From: Gaiellales bacterium
GTDB lineage: Bacteria > Actinomycetota > Thermoleophilia > Gaiellales > JAICJC01
Reading direction: 5' to 3'
Length of the DNA: 64,000 nucleotides
Assembly (NCBI GenBank): GCA_036403155.1
Contig: DASWRM010000007.1
Span: 1 to 64,000, forward strand
Shown: piece after piece, positions 1 through 8,227 of the stretch
How positions within the stretch are numbered: the stretch's first letter is position 1
Layout of the letters: each line of letters opens with the position of its first letter
Notes under the pieces: model-generated
The model's database searches: none
Told to the model about the DNA's origin: nothing
Seen by the model: the letters and a program-made list of their open reading frames with translations, nothing else
Position numbers and translations under genes: made by a program

Positions 1-389
1 CGCCCGGTGGGATCGCTCAGAGCAACGGCTGTCAGCTCGAACAGCGCCAGGGCGACCTGCGGCATCCACTGGCGGCGCCCAAGCCGGTGCGAGCCCGTGA
101 TGAAGGGCGCAAGGGCGAGCCCGACCGCGCCCGCCGTGTCCATCGCCAGGTGCGCCCGGTAGGGCAGCTTCCGCACCGCGCCGAGCGGATAGTCCGTGAC
201 CACGCTGTAGGCCAGGTGGATCGTCCCGGCCGCGCGGATGTGCCGGCCGGCCGGCGTGCCCTGCACACCAAGCAGCCGCGGAACGGCGCTCACGAGCGCC
301 GCGCCGACGGTGTAGTCGGTCACCCCGTGCATCATCGCGCCGATCGGCCGTCGGACGCCCGCGATCCGCGGGCGCTTCAGCAATCCCAT
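1..389 (-). CDS. small predicted membrane protein, 3' end beyond the left edge
   Basis: I do not recognise a named family. The visible 129 codons run off the left edge without a stop. The protein begins MGLLKRPRIAG, then has HGVTDYTVGAAL and several hydrophobic stretches (around residues 30-45, 60-75 and 88-105) separated by basic loops, so it looks like a small multi-pass membrane protein. The start is ATG 389, or the adjacent GTG 392; an AGGAGG ribosome binding site lies 8-11 bases upstream on the minus strand. It is divergent from the beta-propeller gene that starts at 577. No function is assigned. Confidence 0.6.
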   Translation of the reverse strand, partial: MGLLKRPRIAGVRRPIGAMMHGVTDYTVGAALVSAVPRLLGVQGTPAGRHIRAAGTIHLAYSVVTDYPLGAVRKLPYRAHLAMDTAGAVGLALAPFITGSHRLGRRQWMPQVALALFELTAVALSDPTG

Positions 390-520
390 CACCGTTCCCA
401 CCTCCTGCAAGAGGCGACCCGATCGCACGGGGCAGCCGCCCGGCGACCGGCCGCTGCTGAACCGGAAAGAGCCGTCTTCCCGCCGGTGCGCTGCGACAAA
501 CCGCGGCGTCCCAGGCTGGT

Positions 521-549
521 TTGACGTCACACACTCGGAGGCGTATCGT
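521..549 (+). promoter_or_regulatory. sigma-70 type promoter of the beta-propeller gene
   Basis: TTGACG (521-526) and TATCGT (544-549) are separated by exactly 17 bases and lie 27 bases before the ATG at 577. A purine-rich GGAAGGGG (563-570) can act as ribosome binding site. This is one of few promoters here with a recognisable -35 box. Confidence 0.6.
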
Positions 550-576
550 CGGAAACGGTCTGCGGAAGGGGTCCGG

Positions 577-1524
577 ATGCACATCGCTCTTCGGCGACGC
601 CTGCTCGTCCTGCTCGCCGTGGTGGCTGCCCTGGCCGCCGCATGGTTCGGCGTGACGCGGAGAGCCGGCGCCACCTCCTCCGGCATCGACGGCGTGATCA
701 TCTACCGCACCGGCGGCCAGCTGATGACCATGACTCCGGACGGCGCCAACCAGACGCCCTATCCGCAGGGCGGCACGACAAACGCCATGCTGCCGGCCTG
801 GTCTCCGACGGGGGACCGGGTTGCATGGGCGGCGCAGTCGCCCAAGCGGGCCCTCGACGTCTGGGTTGCGAACGCGGACGGGTCGGACCTCCACAATCTG
901 ACGCCGACGAGCGCCGCCGGTGACCGGTTCCCGACGTGGTCACCGGATGCAACCCGGGTTGCGTTCATGAGCACGCGGAGCAAGGGGATCGAGATCTGGG
1001 CGATGAACGCGGACGGGTCGAGCCCCGTGCAGCTGACCTCGAACGTGAACATCGAGGACTGCTGCCCGGACTGGTCGCCGACTGCCAACCGGATCGCGTT
1101 CGAGTCCAACCGCGACGGGAAGTTCGAGATCTACACGATGGACGCCGACGGCGGGAACGTCGCACGCCTGACGGTCAACACCTACTACGACGGCACCCCC
1201 GTGTTCTCGCCGGACGGCACGCGAATCGCGTTCCAGTCGTCGCGCGGCGGAAGCAACGACATCTGGGTCATGAACGCCGACGGGTCGAGCCCCATCCGGC
1301 TGACGACGGCGAAGTCGCTCGACCGCACGCCCGCCTGGTCGCCGGACGGTCAGTACATCGCATTCGTCTCGAACCGCAGCGGCAGCGACCAGGTGTGGCT
1401 GATGAACGCCGACGGGTCGAACCAGCACCAGATCACCACCGCCGCGGCCGGGGCGTACGAGCCGGACTGGCAGTCGCTGCCACCGCCTCCCCCACCGCCG
1501 CCGTCCGTGTCCTCGGCGCCGTAG
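577..1524 (+). CDS. TolB-like PD40 beta-propeller protein, secreted or membrane-anchored
   Basis: A 315-residue protein with a basic N-terminus and one hydrophobic segment (residues about 8-27), i.e. a signal peptide or anchor. The rest is about six repeats of the PD40/TolB type. Each has a variant of MNADGS, then LT, then PxWSPDG and IAFxSxRxG, with the IW or VWxMNADGS strand recurring. The C-terminus is a run of eight prolines followed by a short tail. Such propellers are usually protein-interaction platforms at the cell surface; no partner gene is adjacent, so the role is open. It is transcribed from its own promoter, and the next gene starts 69 bases downstream with its own -10 element. 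Confidence 0.85.
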   Translation: MHIALRRRLLVLLAVVAALAAAWFGVTRRAGATSSGIDGVIIYRTGGQLMTMTPDGANQTPYPQGGTTNAMLPAWSPTGDRVAWAAQSPKRALDVWVANADGSDLHNLTPTSAAGDRFPTWSPDATRVAFMSTRSKGIEIWAMNADGSSPVQLTSNVNIEDCCPDWSPTANRIAFESNRDGKFEIYTMDADGGNVARLTVNTYYDGTPVFSPDGTRIAFQSSRGGSNDIWVMNADGSSPIRLTTAKSLDRTPAWSPDGQYIAFVSNRSGSDQVWLMNADGSNQHQITTAAAGAYEPDWQSLPPPPPPPPSVSSAP

Positions 1525-1581
1525 CACCCCATGGAGGCCACGCCGAGGGTGAACCCTGACGCGGTGCACCCACAGCGGCCG

Positions 1582-1587
1582 TAGCCT
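1582..1587 (+). promoter_or_regulatory. -10 element for the DUF2238-like gene, leaderless
   Basis: TAGCCT ends six bases before the ATG at 1594. There is no Shine-Dalgarno sequence, so transcription probably starts at or next to the start codon. Confidence 0.55.
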
Positions 1588-1593
1588 GCGGCC

Positions 1594-2184
1594 ATGAGCA
1601 CAGTCGCACGCGTCAGCAGCCTCTCGACCGCCCGGCCGGGGCCAGCCACCCTCCTGGCGGCGGGGAAGGCGGCCGTGCTGACGCTGCTCGCGGCCACGCT
1701 GCTGGTTCCGCAGGCCGGCGGCTTCAGCGGCGAGGCGCTGTGGCTGCGCGCCGCGGTGTACCCGCTCGGGATCGCGGTCATTCCGGCCCTCTGGCACGTG
1801 ACCGGCCGCCGCGCCTACCCGCTCGCGGCGGACGCCTACCTGCTCGTCCCGTTCGCATTCGACGCGATGGGCAACACGCTCGGCCTCTACGGTCGCGTCG
1901 ACAACTTCGACAACCTCGCCCACCTCGTCGGGACGTTCGCGCTGGCAGGCTTCGCCGGCTCGCTGCTCGCCACCCGGAGCGACGATCGCCTCCTGATCGG
2001 CCTGGCCGCCGCGGGAGCAGCCTCCGTGCTGGCCATCGGCATCGAACTGTGCGAGTGGACGGCGTTTGCGCACCCGGTCGCGACGGGCTACGGCGCCTAC
2101 CGCGACACCGTGGGCGATCTCGCGATGGATGTCGCCGGCGTGCTCGCCGGCGGCCTCTCGCTCTGCCGGCCCAGATCGCGGTAG
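1594..2184 (+). CDS. integral membrane protein resembling the YjdF/DUF2238 family
   Basis: A 196-residue protein with about five hydrophobic segments. The central and C-terminal part shows the family-like pattern FDNLAHLVGT, then IELCEWTAF, then YRDTVGDLAMDVAGVLAGG, whose conserved Asp, His and Glu residues lie at membrane edges as in YjdF-like proteins. The molecular function of that family is unknown. The gene stands alone with a TAGCCT -10 element six bases before the ATG, and LtrA follows after 51 bases under its own -10. The family match is by eye. Confidence 0.6.
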   Translation: MSTVARVSSLSTARPGPATLLAAGKAAVLTLLAATLLVPQAGGFSGEALWLRAAVYPLGIAVIPALWHVTGRRAYPLAADAYLLVPFAFDAMGNTLGLYGRVDNFDNLAHLVGTFALAGFAGSLLATRSDDRLLIGLAAAGAASVLAIGIELCEWTAFAHPVATGYGAYRDTVGDLAMDVAGVLAGGLSLCRPRSR

Positions 2185-2223
2185 CGCCCTGGGCGGCGCA
2201 GCCGGCCCGGCGGCCGCGCCGTG

Positions 2224-2229
2224 TACCGT
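2224..2229 (+). promoter_or_regulatory. -10 element for ltrA-like gene, leaderless
   Basis: TACCGT ends six bases before ATG 2236. This selects ATG 2236 over the in-frame GTG at 2221, which lies upstream of the -10. Confidence 0.55.
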
Positions 2230-2235
2230 GCCCGG

Positions 2236-3474
2236 ATGGCCGACCGCCAACGGCGCGACCGCACGCGCCACATGCGCGCGAGAACGGGCGAGGAGCAGCG
2301 GGCGACGAACCTCGAGCTGTTCTTCGACCTCGTCTACGTGTTCGCCGTGACCCAGCTCTCGCATCTGCTCGGGAGCCACCTCACCCTCTCGGGCGCCGGG
2401 CAGACGGCGCTCCTGCTGCTCGTGATCTGGTGGGCATGGGTCTACACGACATGGATGACCAACTGGTTCGACCCGGAGTCGCCTGTCGTCCGGGTGCTCC
2501 TGATCGCGGTGATGCTGGCGAGCCTTGGCATGGCGATCGCGATCCCCACCGCGTTCGGCGACCGCGCGCTGCTGTTCGCGCTCGCCTACAGCAGCCTGCA
2601 GGTCGTCCGAAACGCGTTCGTGGTCTGGGCGACGGAGCCGGGATCGCAGCTGCACGAGGCGTTCGTCCGCATCTCCGCGTGGTCGGTCGCCGTGGCGGTG
2701 CTCTGGGTGGCAGGCGCGCTGGCGGGCGACGGGGCGCGCGCGGCCATCTGGGTGGTCGCCCTGCTGGTCGACTACGCCGGCCCGGCGGCGGGCTACTGGG
2801 TGCCCCGGCTCGGTCGCACACCCGCGCAGGAGTGGAGCATCGAGGGATCACACTTCGCCGAGCGGTTCCAGCTGTTCATCATCATCGCGCTGGGCGAATC
2901 CGTCGTCGTGACCGGTTCGACGGCAGCAGCAGAGCACATCGACCTGGCGGGCGCCGTCGCCATCGCGGTCTCGTTCCTGATCACGGCGGCGCTCTGGTGG
3001 CTCTACTTCGACTACGTCGCGACGATTTCGCAGCGCCGCCTCGCGACGAGCGACGAGAGCGGGTCGCTCGCACGAGACGCGTACACCTACGTCCATGCCG
3101 TGATCGTCGCGGGCATCATCGTGGCGGCGGTCGGCGACGGGATCCTCATCGAACGGCCGACGGGCGCGCCGTCCCCCGCGGAGATGGCCACGCTGGCGGG
3201 CGGCCCGGCGCTCTACCTGGCCGGCCACCTGCTCTTCCGCCGGCGGATGGCCGGTTCGTGGAGCGGAAAGCGGGTCGCCGCCATGCTGGGGCTGTGCGCG
3301 GCCGGCTGTGCCGGCCTGCTGCTCCCGGCGCTGGCCACGGGGACGGCCGTGCTCGCGATCCTCGTGGCGCTGATCGTGGGCGAGGCGGTGGCCGGGATGC
3401 GGCGGCGCCGGCGACGGGAGCCGAGCCCCCTCGAGGCGCTCGAGGTGCGCCTGGCGCGCGAGCCGGCGCCATAG
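2236..3474 (+). CDS. ltrA: low temperature requirement A (LtrA) family membrane protein
   Basis: 412 residues. The N-terminal signature TNLELFFDLVYVFAVTQLSH is diagnostic of LtrA. About ten hydrophobic segments follow, including the family-typical ALGESVVVTG and WWLYFDYV stretches, and the tail is Arg-rich and cytoplasmic. LtrA was named from a Listeria cold-growth mutant and its biochemical activity is not known. The start at 2236 is chosen because of the -10 element six bases before it. The gene is monocistronic: the M42 peptidase begins 51 bases later with its own -10. Confidence 0.85.
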   Translation: MADRQRRDRTRHMRARTGEEQRATNLELFFDLVYVFAVTQLSHLLGSHLTLSGAGQTALLLLVIWWAWVYTTWMTNWFDPESPVVRVLLIAVMLASLGMAIAIPTAFGDRALLFALAYSSLQVVRNAFVVWATEPGSQLHEAFVRISAWSVAVAVLWVAGALAGDGARAAIWVVALLVDYAGPAAGYWVPRLGRTPAQEWSIEGSHFAERFQLFIIIALGESVVVTGSTAAAEHIDLAGAVAIAVSFLITAALWWLYFDYVATISQRRLATSDESGSLARDAYTYVHAVIVAGIIVAAVGDGILIERPTGAPSPAEMATLAGGPALYLAGHLLFRRRMAGSWSGKRVAAMLGLCAAGCAGLLLPALATGTAVLAILVALIVGEAVAGMRRRRRREPSPLEALEVRLAREPAP

Positions 3475-3512
3475 CCGAAACGGTTCCCCGGCGACCGCTT
3501 CCGGGCACCCGC

Positions 3513-3518
3513 TATAAC
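3513..3518 (+). promoter_or_regulatory. -10 element for the M42 peptidase gene, leaderless
   Basis: TATAAC ends seven bases before ATG 3526; no Shine-Dalgarno sequence precedes the gene. Confidence 0.5.
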
Positions 3519-3525
3519 TCGCCGG

Positions 3526-4578
3526 ATGCGCGAGCAGAGCATGCAGTTCTTCGAGCGGCTGCTGGCCGCCCCGGGACCGAGCGGGGACGAGCGGCTGCCC
3601 GCCCGCGTGTGGCGCGAGTACACCTCCGGGTTCGCCCAGACCGGCCACGACGCGCTCGGCTCGAGCACCGCGATTGCGAACGGCGACGGCTCGCCGCGAG
3701 TCGCGGTGTTCGGCCACATCGACGAGATCGGCCTGGTGGTCAACCACATCGACGACGACGGCTTCTGCTGGTTTGGAACGGTCGGCGGGTGGGATCCGGA
3801 GGTGCTCGTCGGCCAGCGGCTCCGCATCCTCGGCAACGAGGGCGAGGTGAGCGGCGTGATCGGCAAGAAGGCGCGCCACCACCAGGACGCTGAGGACCGA
3901 GAGAAGCCCTCGAAGGTACGCGACCTGTGGGTCGACATCGGCGCGACCGGCCGCGAGGACGCCGCGAAGCTCGTCCGGGTCGGAGACCTCGCGGTGCTCG
4001 ACCAGCCCGTGGTCCGGCTCGCCAACGGCCGGCTCGCCACGCGGGCGGCCGACAACCGGTGCGGGGCGTTCGTCGCCGCCGAGGCGGTCAGGATCTACGC
4101 GGAGAACGGCGGTGCCGCGTCGCTCACAGGTGTGGCGAGCGTCGGCGAGGAGACCGCGTTCACGGGCGCATACACCGCCGGCTATGCCGTCGCACCGGAC
4201 GTCGCGATCGCCGTCGACGTGACCAACGCGACGGACTATCCCAGCACCAGCAAACAGCAGTACGGGCTAGTCGAGCTGGGCAAGGGCCCCACCCTCTCGC
4301 GCGGCTCAGGCGTCCACCCGGTCGTGTTCGAGGGACTGCTCGAGACGGCCGAGGCGGAGGGCATCCCCGTGCAGGTGGAGCCCGCGGGCGGCTCGACCGC
4401 GACCGACCTCGACGCCGTCTCGGTGACCCGCGCCGGCGTTCCCGGCATGGTCGTGAGCATCCCGCTGCGCCACATGCACTCCCCCAACGAGCTGCTCGAC
4501 CCGGCCGACCTGGAGGCGTGCGCCGCCCTCGTGGCCGCGTACGCCCGCCGCCTGACCGCGGCGCCGACCGCAGAGTAG
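3526..4578 (+). CDS. M42 family metallo-aminopeptidase (glutamyl aminopeptidase type)
   Basis: 350 residues, the usual M42 length. Family features in order are FGHIDEIG (metal-binding His and Asp near residue 65), a basic dimerisation-domain insert, AADNRCG (bridging Asp and Asn), GEET (catalytic Glu pair), DVT (metal Asp) and a C-terminal HMHSPNE (metal His). These are the co-catalytic di-metal residues of tetrahedral aminopeptidases that trim peptides in the cytosol. The gene is free-standing with a -10 immediately upstream, and the TlpA gene follows after 27 bases with its own -10. Confidence 0.88.
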   Translation: MREQSMQFFERLLAAPGPSGDERLPARVWREYTSGFAQTGHDALGSSTAIANGDGSPRVAVFGHIDEIGLVVNHIDDDGFCWFGTVGGWDPEVLVGQRLRILGNEGEVSGVIGKKARHHQDAEDREKPSKVRDLWVDIGATGREDAAKLVRVGDLAVLDQPVVRLANGRLATRAADNRCGAFVAAEAVRIYAENGGAASLTGVASVGEETAFTGAYTAGYAVAPDVAIAVDVTNATDYPSTSKQQYGLVELGKGPTLSRGSGVHPVVFEGLLETAEAEGIPVQVEPAGGSTATDLDAVSVTRAGVPGMVVSIPLRHMHSPNELLDPADLEACAALVAAYARRLTAAPTAE

Positions 4579-4593
4579 GCGGCCCTCGGGCAG

Positions 4594-4599
4594 TACGAT
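4594..4599 (+). promoter_or_regulatory. -10 element for the tlpA-like gene, leaderless
   Basis: TACGAT ends six bases before ATG 4606. It probably drives the tlpA-ccdA pair as one leaderless transcript. Confidence 0.55.
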
Positions 4600-4605
4600 T
4601 TCGGC

Positions 4606-5145
4606 ATGCGTCGCATGCTGTCCGTGGCCATGGTCACCGCCGGCCTCGCCGTGCTGCTGGCGGTCGTCGCCTTCGGGCGGTCGCACGAGGACGCGATCCA
4701 GCCGCCGCCGCTGCAGCTGCCGCCGGCCGCCGATCGCACGGCGGCTCCGTCGTTCGCCGAGACGACGCTGACCGGATCGCGAGTGAGCCTGAAGGCCTAC
4801 CGCGGCAAGCCGCTCGTGATCAACTTCTTCGCGGCATGGTGCGAGCCGTGCCGCGAGGAGGCGCCCGCGTTCGTGCAGCTGCACCGCCGGTTCGGCGACC
4901 GCATCGGCCTGCTCAGCGTCGCCGTCCACACCGACCGGCGGTCAAGCCTCGACGACTTCATCCAGACGCACGAGATGACGTGGCCCGTCGTCTGGAACCG
5001 CTCCGGCTCACTGATCGGGCCCTACCGGATCGACGGCCAGCCGATCACCTACCTGATCGACGGGCGCGGGCGCGTGGTGTTCCGGATCCTCGGGCAGACG
5101 ACGGAGCAGCGGGTCGGCGGCGTGCTCGACAAGCTGCTCGCGTGA
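4606..5145 (+). CDS. TlpA/ResA-like membrane-anchored thiol-disulfide oxidoreductase
   Basis: 179 residues. Residues about 3-23 form an uncleaved anchor or signal peptide, and a thioredoxin fold follows with active site AAWCEPC (Cys79 and Cys82) and cis-Pro loop QPITYLID. The WCEPC motif is typical of extracytoplasmic reductants such as ResA and TlpA, used in cytochrome c maturation or repair of surface disulfides. The next gene encodes a CcdA-type electron carrier, starting at or just after this stop codon, so the pair makes a reducing shuttle from the cytosol. No cytochrome c assembly genes are seen here, so the substrate is unknown. Confidence 0.85.
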   Translation: MRRMLSVAMVTAGLAVLLAVVAFGRSHEDAIQPPPLQLPPAADRTAAPSFAETTLTGSRVSLKAYRGKPLVINFFAAWCEPCREEAPAFVQLHRRFGDRIGLLSVAVHTDRRSSLDDFIQTHEMTWPVVWNRSGSLIGPYRIDGQPITYLIDGRGRVVFRILGQTTEQRVGGVLDKLLA

Positions 5146-5147
5146 CC

Positions 5148-5834
5148 ATGTCCGCGACCGATCTCTCCGTCGCCTTTGCGGCCGGCCTGGTCTCATTCGT
5201 CTCGCCCTGCGTCTGGCCGCTGATCCCGGGCTACCTGTCGTTCGTCAGCGGCGTCCCCGGCGCAGAGCTGTCCGGGCATCGCCGCCGGGTCACGGTCGCG
5301 GCCGTCGCGTTCGTCGTGGGGTTCACCGCGGTCTTCACGCTCGCCGGCGCCGGCTCGGGCGTGCTGGGCTCGCAGTTCCTAGATCACCGTCGCGCGCTCG
5401 AGCTGGTCGGCGGGGCGCTCGTGGCGGCAATGGGCGCGCTCATGCTGGCGCCGGCCGCGACGCTGATCCGCAGCAGCTGGAAGGTGCCCGCGCCGGCACG
5501 ACCGCACGGGCCGATCGGCGCAGCGGCGGCGGGGGCGGCGTTCGGGGTCGGCTGGACGCCGTGCATCGGGGCGCAGCTCGCGGCGATCCTCACCATTGCG
5601 GGCAGCCGCGGGCGGGCGGACGACGGCGCGCTGCTGCTCGCCGTCTACGGCCTCGGCCTCGGCGTGCCGTTCGTCGCCGCGGGCGTCTGGCTGCCGGCGG
5701 TGCTCTCGGCGACGCGGCGGCTGCGCGACCACTGGGGGATCGTCACCCGCGTGTCGGGCGTCGTGCTGGTGATCGCCGGGCTGCTGCTCGCGACCGGGCG
5801 GCTGACGGACCTGACCGCCCGGCTGGCCGGATGA
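5148..5834 (+). CDS. ccdA: CcdA/DsbD-type transmembrane electron carrier
   Basis: 228 residues, six hydrophobic segments. The first helix carries SFVSPCVWPLIPGY and the fourth carries GVGWTPCIG, the two membrane-embedded cysteines that relay electrons from cytosolic thioredoxin across the membrane. The start is ATG 5148; GTG 5142, which overlaps the tlpA stop codon, is an alternative and would give strict translational coupling. It pairs functionally with the TlpA-like protein just upstream. Confidence 0.85.
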   Translation: MSATDLSVAFAAGLVSFVSPCVWPLIPGYLSFVSGVPGAELSGHRRRVTVAAVAFVVGFTAVFTLAGAGSGVLGSQFLDHRRALELVGGALVAAMGALMLAPAATLIRSSWKVPAPARPHGPIGAAAAGAAFGVGWTPCIGAQLAAILTIAGSRGRADDGALLLAVYGLGLGVPFVAAGVWLPAVLSATRRLRDHWGIVTRVSGVVLVIAGLLLATGRLTDLTARLAG

Positions 5835-5860
5835 TCCGCGGCAACGTCGAACCGATCATC

Positions 5861-5866
5861 TAGGCT
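5861..5866 (+). promoter_or_regulatory. -10 element for the wecB-like gene
   Basis: TAGGCT ends eight bases before ATG 5875, at the head of the nucleotide-sugar cluster. No Shine-Dalgarno sequence. Confidence 0.5.
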
Positions 5867-5874
5867 CGGCGCGG

Positions 5875-6939
5875 ATGAAGGTCGTCTCGGTCGTCGGCAA
5901 CCGCCCGCAGTTCATCAAGGCGGCTCCGCTCGCGCGCGCGCTGGCGGAGCGCTGCGACCACGTGCTGGTGCACACCGGCCAGCACTACGACGAGGAGCTG
6001 TCCAGCGTCTTCTTCGACGAGCTCGGGATCGACCCGCCCGACCACCGGATCGAGACGGGCTCCGGCAGTCATGCGCAGCAGACGGGATCGATGCTGGTCG
6101 CGCTCGAGCCGGTGCTGAGCTCCGAGCGGCCGGACATGGTGCTGGTCTACGGGGACACGAACTCGACCCTCGCCGGTGCCCTCGTGGCGTCGAAGGCGGG
6201 GTACCCGGTGGGACACGTCGAGTCGGGGCTGCGGTCGTTCGACCGCCGGATGCCGGAGGAGGTCAACCGCGTCGTCACAGACGTCATCTCGGACCTCCGT
6301 TTCTGCCCCAGCCAGACGGCCGTCGACAACCTCGCAGCGGAGGGGATGACGAAGGGCGTTCACCTGGTGGGCGACGTCATGGTCGACGTGGCGGAGCAGT
6401 TCGGCCCGGTCGCGGCGACGCGCTCCGGCGCGCTCGAGCGGCTCGGCGTCGAACGCGGCCGCTACGCGCTGATCACGATCCACCGGCAGTCGAACACCGA
6501 GCCGACGGCGCTGGGCAGCCTGGTGGAGGTGCTGGAGTCGATCGAGGAGCCGCTGGTGTTCCCGCTCCACCCGAGGACCGAGGCTGCGCTCTCGCGGCGC
6601 GGGCTCCTGGAGCGCGCGGAGCGCGCCGCCGTGATAACGCCCCCGCTCGGCTATCTCGACTTCACCGCGCTGCTGGCCTCATCCCGCGTCTGCCTCACCG
6701 ACTCCGGCGGCGTGCAGAAGGAGGCCTACCTGCACTCCGTCCCGTGCCTCACGCTGCGCGACACGAGCGAGTGGGTCGAGACGATCCAGCTCGGGTGGAA
6801 CCGGCTCGTCGAGATGACGCCCGCCGCCGTCGCCGACGCGCTGGCGGGGCTCACCGTGCCGGCCGAGCACCCACCGCTCTACGGGGACGGCCACGCATCG
6901 GGGCGGATCGCCGAGCTCGTTGCCGCCTGGGCTCCGTGA
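5875..6939 (+). CDS. wecB: UDP-N-acetylglucosamine 2-epimerase (non-hydrolysing)
   Basis: 354 residues, full length for the WecB/MnaA family. The N-terminus KVVSVVGNRPQFIKAAPLAR is the classic GxRPxxIK substrate loop. HTGQHYDEELS, GDTNSTLAGA, HVESGLRSFDRRMPEEVNR and the C-terminal DSGGVQKEA complete the family pattern, including the acid/base residues. It interconverts UDP-GlcNAc and UDP-ManNAc, or the 3-acetamido uronate forms in the WbpI branch. It heads a run of four genes (dehydrogenase, oxidoreductase, acetyltransferase) for an acidic amino sugar, probably for surface polysaccharide. Confidence 0.9.
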   Translation: MKVVSVVGNRPQFIKAAPLARALAERCDHVLVHTGQHYDEELSSVFFDELGIDPPDHRIETGSGSHAQQTGSMLVALEPVLSSERPDMVLVYGDTNSTLAGALVASKAGYPVGHVESGLRSFDRRMPEEVNRVVTDVISDLRFCPSQTAVDNLAAEGMTKGVHLVGDVMVDVAEQFGPVAATRSGALERLGVERGRYALITIHRQSNTEPTALGSLVEVLESIEEPLVFPLHPRTEAALSRRGLLERAERAAVITPPLGYLDFTALLASSRVCLTDSGGVQKEAYLHSVPCLTLRDTSEWVETIQLGWNRLVEMTPAAVADALAGLTVPAEHPPLYGDGHASGRIAELVAAWAP

Positions 6940-6946
6940 CCGTCGG

Positions 6947-6952
6947 TACGAT
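6947..6952 (+). promoter_or_regulatory. -10 element for the nucleotide-sugar dehydrogenase gene
   Basis: TACGAT ends nine bases before ATG 6962; no Shine-Dalgarno sequence precedes that ATG. Confidence 0.4.
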
Positions 6953-6961
6953 CCGCGCCTG

Positions 6962-8227
6962 ATGGCCTCGGACATCGCGATCATTGGCGCTGGCTACGTG
7001 GGGCTGCCGCTCGCCGTTGCATTCGGGCAGGCGGGCGCGCGCGTGCACTGCGTGGACACGGACGCGTCGAAGGTCGAGGCGATCCGCTCCGGCGAGAGCT
7101 ACATCCCGGACGTGGCCGCGGGCGAGCTCGGGCCGCTCGTCGCCGACGGCCGCCTGACCGCGGGCACCGACATGGCCGCGGTCGCAGACGTGGAATCGAT
7201 CCTGATCTGCGTGCCGACGCCGCTGTCTGAGAACCGCGAACCGGACGTGTCGATCATCGCCGCGGCCGCGGCCGCGATCGCGCCGCATCTGCAGCGCGAC
7301 CAGCTGGTCGTGCTGGAATCGACGACGTATCCCGGCACGACGCGCGAGCTGCTCGCGCCGCTGCTGGAGCAGAGCGGGCTCACCGCCGGGACCGACTTCC
7401 ACCTCGCAATGTCGCCCGAGCGCATCGATCCCGGCAGGACCGACCACACCGTGCGGACGACGCCCAAGGTCGTCGGCGGGCTGACGCCGGCATGCGCGAA
7501 GCGCGCCCGGGAGCTCTACGAGGTGTGCGTCGACACGATCGTGCCGGTCTCCTCACCGGACGCCGCCGAGCTGGTGAAGCTGCTCGAGAACATCTTCCGC
7601 AGCGTCAACATCGCGCTCGTCAACGAGCTCGCGATGCTGTGCGACCGCCTCGCGCTGGACGTCTGGGAGGTGATCGACGCGGCCGCGACCAAGCCCTACG
7701 GATTCATGCGATTCACGCCGGGGCCGGGCTTGGGCGGCCACTGCATCCCGATCGACCCGTTCTACCTCTCCTGGCGAGCGCGGCAGTTCGACTTCCAGAC
7801 CGAGTTCATCGAGCTGGCCGGCAAGGTGAACACGACGATGCCCTACTTCTGCGCCGAGCGCGTGTCCCACGCGCTGAACGCCGCCCGCAAGCCGGTCAAC
7901 GGCAGCAAGGTGCTCGTGCTCGGCGTCTCGTACAAGCCCGACGTGGGTGACGTGCGCGAGTCGCCGGCGCTGAAGCTGATCGAGCTGCTCGGCGAGCTCG
8001 GCGCCGAGATCAGCTACCACGACGCGCACGTCCCCGACCTGCGCGACGAGGGGCTCGACCTGCGCAGCGTCGATCTGGGCAACGGTGTGATCGAGGAGGC
8101 GGACATCGTCTGCGTCGTCACCGCCCATTCGGGCATCGACTACGAGCGGCTGGCCGAGCGGGCGCAGCTGGTGTTCGACTTCCGCAACGCCGTGCCGCGG
8201 ATCGACGGGAAGGTGCACACGCTGTGA
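6962..8227 (+). CDS. UDP-GlcNAc/ManNAc 6-dehydrogenase (WbpA/WecC type)
   Basis: 421 residues. The N-terminal Rossmann motif IIGAGYVGLPLA, ESTTYPGTT, SPERIDPGR, NIFRSVNIALVNE and the active-site GPGLGGHCIPIDPFYL (catalytic Cys) identify a four-electron NAD-dependent UDP-sugar 6-dehydrogenase; the C-terminal GVSYKPDVGDVRESPAL is the second nucleotide-binding domain. It makes the uronic acid form of a UDP-HexNAc. ATG 6962 is chosen because it follows the -10 and begins directly with MASDIAIIGAG. Its last bases overlap the next start codon (GTGA), so the following genes are coupled to it. Confidence 0.9.
   Translation: MASDIAIIGAGYVGLPLAVAFGQAGARVHCVDTDASKVEAIRSGESYIPDVAAGELGPLVADGRLTAGTDMAAVADVESILICVPTPLSENREPDVSIIAAAAAAIAPHLQRDQLVVLESTTYPGTTRELLAPLLEQSGLTAGTDFHLAMSPERIDPGRTDHTVRTTPKVVGGLTPACAKRARELYEVCVDTIVPVSSPDAAELVKLLENIFRSVNIALVNELAMLCDRLALDVWEVIDAAATKPYGFMRFTPGPGLGGHCIPIDPFYLSWRARQFDFQTEFIELAGKVNTTMPYFCAERVSHALNAARKPVNGSKVLVLGVSYKPDVGDVRESPALKLIELLGELGAEISYHDAHVPDLRDEGLDLRSVDLGNGVIEEADIVCVVTAHSGIDYERLAERAQLVFDFRNAVPRIDGKVHTL

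Noticed and set aside
1484-1524. CCG/CCC-rich end of the beta-propeller gene as a repeat or recombination site
   Set aside because: It simply encodes a C-terminal run of prolines and has no inverted or direct repeat structure beyond that.
940-2655. A 570-codon minus-strand frame opposite the beta-propeller and DUF2238-like genes
   Set aside because: No domain, biased composition, and it spans three well-supported plus-strand genes and their promoters.
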